From Bacteroidota bacterium (GTDB lineage Bacteria > Bacteroidota > Ignavibacteria > OLB7), in NCBI GenBank assembly GCA_018266795.1, contig JAFDZV010000016.1:1-56137 (forward strand): DNA of 56,137 bases, given 5' to 3'. Every line of letters begins with the position of its first letter. The first letter of the stretch is position 1. Shown piece by piece: positions 53,637 through 56,137 of the stretch. The translations under genes were made by a program, and so were the position numbers. A model generated the notes under the pieces. The model worked only from the letters and a program-made list of their open reading frames with translations. It was not told the origin of the DNA and ran no database searches.

Positions 53637-56137
53637 ATGTTGGCATCTACTACGAAATCCGTTGCCATTGCCCTTGGTTTTCTTCTCATGGCAATCGCAA
53701 CCCGAAACGCAGTTGCACAGGATGTGCCTCAGGCGATGAACTATCAGGCAGCGGTTCGCGATTCGCTCGGCCTGCCGCTTGCCGGCAGGAACATCGGCGT
53801 TCGCATAGCCATTCTCAAGGGCTCCGGCGGTCCTGAGGTCTACGCCGAGACGCACGCCGCAAAGACGGACGATCTTGGCCTGTTCAGCATCGCGATCGGA
53901 CGCGGCACGCCGATCAGCGGCGACTTCACAGCAATCGACTGGCGGTCGCCTGAGTACTGGATCGCGGTGGCCGTGGACCTCACGGGGGGAGGTGCCTATG
54001 TGCCGTTGGGATCCCAGCAGCTTCTCAGCGTGCCGTACGCTCTGTTCGCGCGCCGGGCACTCTACAGCGACACAGCGCGCGTTGCGCTCACCACAGCCGG
54101 CGGTAGCGGCGCATCATGGAACGTTGCAGGCAATGGCGGCACGAATCCGGTCAGCAACTTCGTGGGCACGGCGGACTCCACGGATCTCGTCTTCCGCACC
54201 GGCAACCGGGAACGCATCCGGATAACGGCCGCCGGACTGTTGCAGCTCAAGGATCTCAGTGCCGGCGGCACGCGGGTTCTGGTGAGCAACGGAACCAGCG
54301 ACGCAACAGTAGGGAGCCGGATGCTCGTGGACCTGATCGACAGCGCCGTGATCCGCGCCATCGGCGCCGGGCTGAGCCACAACAGGACATTCATCTCCGA
54401 TCTCGGCAGCGACAGCCTCTTCATCACGCGCGTGCGCGCACTGGCAGGCGCCTCGACAACCGACTCGCTGGTGGTTGTCAGGCTGCTGCGGGACTCCGCG
54501 TTCATCAGCAGCGTGATGCACCATCTGGATTCGCTGATCCGAAACGACACGCTGGCAGTCCGCGACTCGGCAGCCATCAGGACAATCGTGCAGCAGGTGC
54601 GCACGCTTCTGGAAAAGGATACGGCATTCATCACGGCCCTTACCGGCGACAGCCTGTTCATCAAGAGAATCAAGACAGTGGGCGATGGCCTGTTCTGGTC
54701 GTTGACCGGCACGCGCGGCTCCGACCCCGCACGTAACTTCGTGGGCACCGCCGACAACAACGACCTCGCCTTCCGGACCAACAACATCGAGCGAATGCGG
54801 ATCGCGGCACCGAACGGCAATGTCGGGATCGGCACATCCACTCCGGGTGAGCGCCTGCATGTAGCCGGCAACATCCGGGCCGACGCGCTGGCAGGGCCCG
54901 ACACGCGACTTGTGATGGTGGACGCGAACGGCTCGCTGCGCCCAGGCCCGGGTGCCGGCTCGATCATCGTGCGGGAGATCAACACGGTGCTGGGACATGA
55001 CTCCACATTCGTTGCATCTCTGACCGGCGACGCACGCTTCATCAACGGCGTTCGGCAGGTGGGAGACTCCACCTACTGGTCGCTGCTCGGCAGCCGCGGC
55101 ACCGATCCGACCCGCAACTTCCTCGGAACCACGGACAACCAGCCGCTCGCGTTCAGGACCAATAATGCCGAACGCGTCCGCATCGATGCCGCAACCGGCA
55201 ACGTCGGCATCGGAACGGCGGCGCCGGGCGCGAAGCTCCATGTGGCCGGTGATCTCCGGGCCGATGCGCTCGCCGGAACGCCGCGAGTCCTCTTCTCCGA
55301 CATCAACGGTTCGATCGTCACACGCGCCGATCAGAACAGCTTCCTCGCTGCTTCCATCGATACCATCCTCGCATCCGATCCGGCCTTCATCAACGGGCTC
55401 ACGAACAACCCCACGTTCGTCAGCTCGCTTACCGGCAACACGGGCTTCGTCAACGCGCTGACGAACAATCCAGCGTTCGTTGGATCGCTTACGGGCAACC
55501 CGGCCTTCGTGAGCGATATCCATACCATCGGCAACGGCGCGTGGTGGTCGCTCACCGGAAGCGCCGGCACAAACCCGGCGACCAACTTCCTCGGCACAAC
55601 GGACAACCAGCCGCTTGCATTCCGAACCAACAATGCCGAGCGCATCCGCATCGACGCAACGAACGGCAACGTCGGCATCGGTACGGTAACCCCGGCTACA
55701 CGCCTCCATGTGGCCGGTGCCGTGCGCTCCGATGCGCTCGCCGGAACGCCCCGTGTCCTCTTCTCCGACATCAACGGATCGATCGTCACGCGTGCCGATC
55801 AGAACAGCTTCCTCGCGAACTCCATCGATACCGTACTCACGTCGGATGCGACCTTCATCAACGGACTCACGAGCAACGCCACGTTCGTCAGTTCGCTTTC
55901 GGGCAACACGAGCTTCGTCAACGCGCTCACGGCAAACCCGACCTTCGTCACCGATGTCCGCGCCATCGGCAACGACACGTGGTGGTCGCTCACCGGAAGC
56001 GCCGGCACAAACCCGGCGACCGACTTCCTCGGCACAACGGATAACCAGCCACTCGCATTCCGAACCAACAATGCCGAGCGCATTCGCATCGACGCCACGA
56101 CCGGCAACGTCGGCATCGGAACCGCGGCGCCGGGCGC
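53637..56137 (+). CDS. Large repetitive fibre-like surface protein (truncated by the window edge)
   Basis: An open frame of at least 833 codons with no stop before the right edge. AGGAG precedes the ATG. A signal peptide (SVAIALGFLLMAIATRNAVA) leads into a domain of about 110 residues starting QAMNYQAAVRDSLGLPL and ending QQLLSVPYALFARRA, a module common at the N-terminus of Bacteroidota surface proteins. Long repeats follow, each with WWSLTGSAGTNPATNFLG, FRTNNAERIRI and GNVGIGT...LHVAG, the last typical of phage tail-fibre-like and collagen-like proteins. Between them are short FVSSLTGN and FINGLTNN units. A long, stiff adhesin or filament is likely; the C-terminus is not visible. Confidence 0.85.
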   Translation, partial: MLASTTKSVAIALGFLLMAIATRNAVAQDVPQAMNYQAAVRDSLGLPLAGRNIGVRIAILKGSGGPEVYAETHAAKTDDLGLFSIAIGRGTPISGDFTAIDWRSPEYWIAVAVDLTGGGAYVPLGSQQLLSVPYALFARRALYSDTARVALTTAGGSGASWNVAGNGGTNPVSNFVGTADSTDLVFRTGNRERIRITAAGLLQLKDLSAGGTRVLVSNGTSDATVGSRMLVDLIDSAVIRAIGAGLSHNRTFISDLGSDSLFITRVRALAGASTTDSLVVVRLLRDSAFISSVMHHLDSLIRNDTLAVRDSAAIRTIVQQVRTLLEKDTAFITALTGDSLFIKRIKTVGDGLFWSLTGTRGSDPARNFVGTADNNDLAFRTNNIERMRIAAPNGNVGIGTSTPGERLHVAGNIRADALAGPDTRLVMVDANGSLRPGPGAGSIIVREINTVLGHDSTFVASLTGDARFINGVRQVGDSTYWSLLGSRGTDPTRNFLGTTDNQPLAFRTNNAERVRIDAATGNVGIGTAAPGAKLHVAGDLRADALAGTPRVLFSDINGSIVTRADQNSFLAASIDTILASDPAFINGLTNNPTFVSSLTGNTGFVNALTNNPAFVGSLTGNPAFVSDIHTIGNGAWWSLTGSAGTNPATNFLGTTDNQPLAFRTNNAERIRIDATNGNVGIGTVTPATRLHVAGAVRSDALAGTPRVLFSDINGSIVTRADQNSFLANSIDTVLTSDATFINGLTSNATFVSSLSGNTSFVNALTANPTFVTDVRAIGNDTWWSLTGSAGTNPATDFLGTTDNQPLAFRTNNAERIRIDATTGNVGIGTAAPG
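54113..56137 (+). repeat. Long tandem repeats within the fibre-like gene
   Basis: Five units are recognisable by the TGGTCG (Trp-Ser) anchor or its equivalent: about 54115 (diverged), 54696, 55077, 55545 and 55983. Spacings between the last four are 381, 468 and 438 nt, all multiples of three. The last two units are nearly identical over the first about 250 nt, so recent duplication grew the 3' side. Confidence 0.85.

Noticed and set aside
54114-55709. A 531-codon minus-strand frame opposite the fibre-like gene.
   Set aside because: The plus-strand frame has a ribosome site, signal peptide and known motifs; the opposite frame merely mirrors its repeats.

Overview
The window looks like part of a GC-rich (about 60 %) chromosome of a Bacteroidota/Chlorobi-group (FCB) bacterium, most likely of the Kapabacteria/Ignavibacteria type. 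The reasons are an alternative complex III operon, several proteins with type IX secretion (Por) C-terminal signals, a small bacterial histone-H1-like protein, and promoter-like boxes close to the Bacteroidota TTTG/TAnnTTTG pattern. The exact taxon is an inference.

Layout. 1-6.0 kb: minus-strand actA-actB-actC-actD, a quinol:electron-acceptor oxidoreductase (alternative complex III) cut by the left edge, with a recognisable promoter. 6.4-14.4 kb: a divergent EF-G-like GTPase, an M6 metalloprotease with a T9SS tail, a second T9SS-tail protein, a secreted protein of unknown role and a DUF4397 lipoprotein, all on the minus strand. 14.6-21.8 kb: plus-strand housekeeping genes: uvrA with an unusual low-complexity linker, a histone-H1-like protein, a lipoprotein, a LytR_C protein, rsfS, and an arginyl-tRNA synthetase-like protein that has lost its catalytic core. 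21.8-28.6 kb: a Tat metallophosphoesterase, an NTF2-like protein, tRNA-Arg(UCU), an AT-richer stretch with a TIR-domain gene, and small genes including a SUI1/YciH factor and a DUF3592 protein. 28.6-31.7 kb: two tandem genes for 14-cysteine secreted proteins with a shared promoter and leader, then a REP-associated tyrosine transposase (RAYT) surrounded by composite palindromic repeats. 31.7-39.8 kb: a minus-strand two-component system, PepSY protein and complete tripartite RND efflux pump. 40-50 kb: accessory region with a beta-propeller protein, a third 14-cysteine protein, GNAT, GIY-YIG-like, amidase, GlsB/YeaQ-like and Asp-hydroxylase genes, plus two frameshifted pseudogenes. 50.1-51.6 kb: a gene-poor, AT-richer gap. 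51.6 kb to the end: a T9SS-tail protein, an outer-membrane barrel and a large repetitive fibre-like protein running off the right edge.

Best candidates for undescribed biology: (1) the three-member secreted cysteine-rich family, whose genes share a 16-bp imperfect palindrome placed 23-24 bp before a TAACTTGC box and a leader of about 110 nt whose outer stem covaries between copies; (2) the RAYT gene with its REP/BIME-like modules, one of which has become the 3' end of a protein gene; (3) the catalytically gutted ArgRS-like protein beside rsfS. Everything here was read by eye; no database search or folding program was run.
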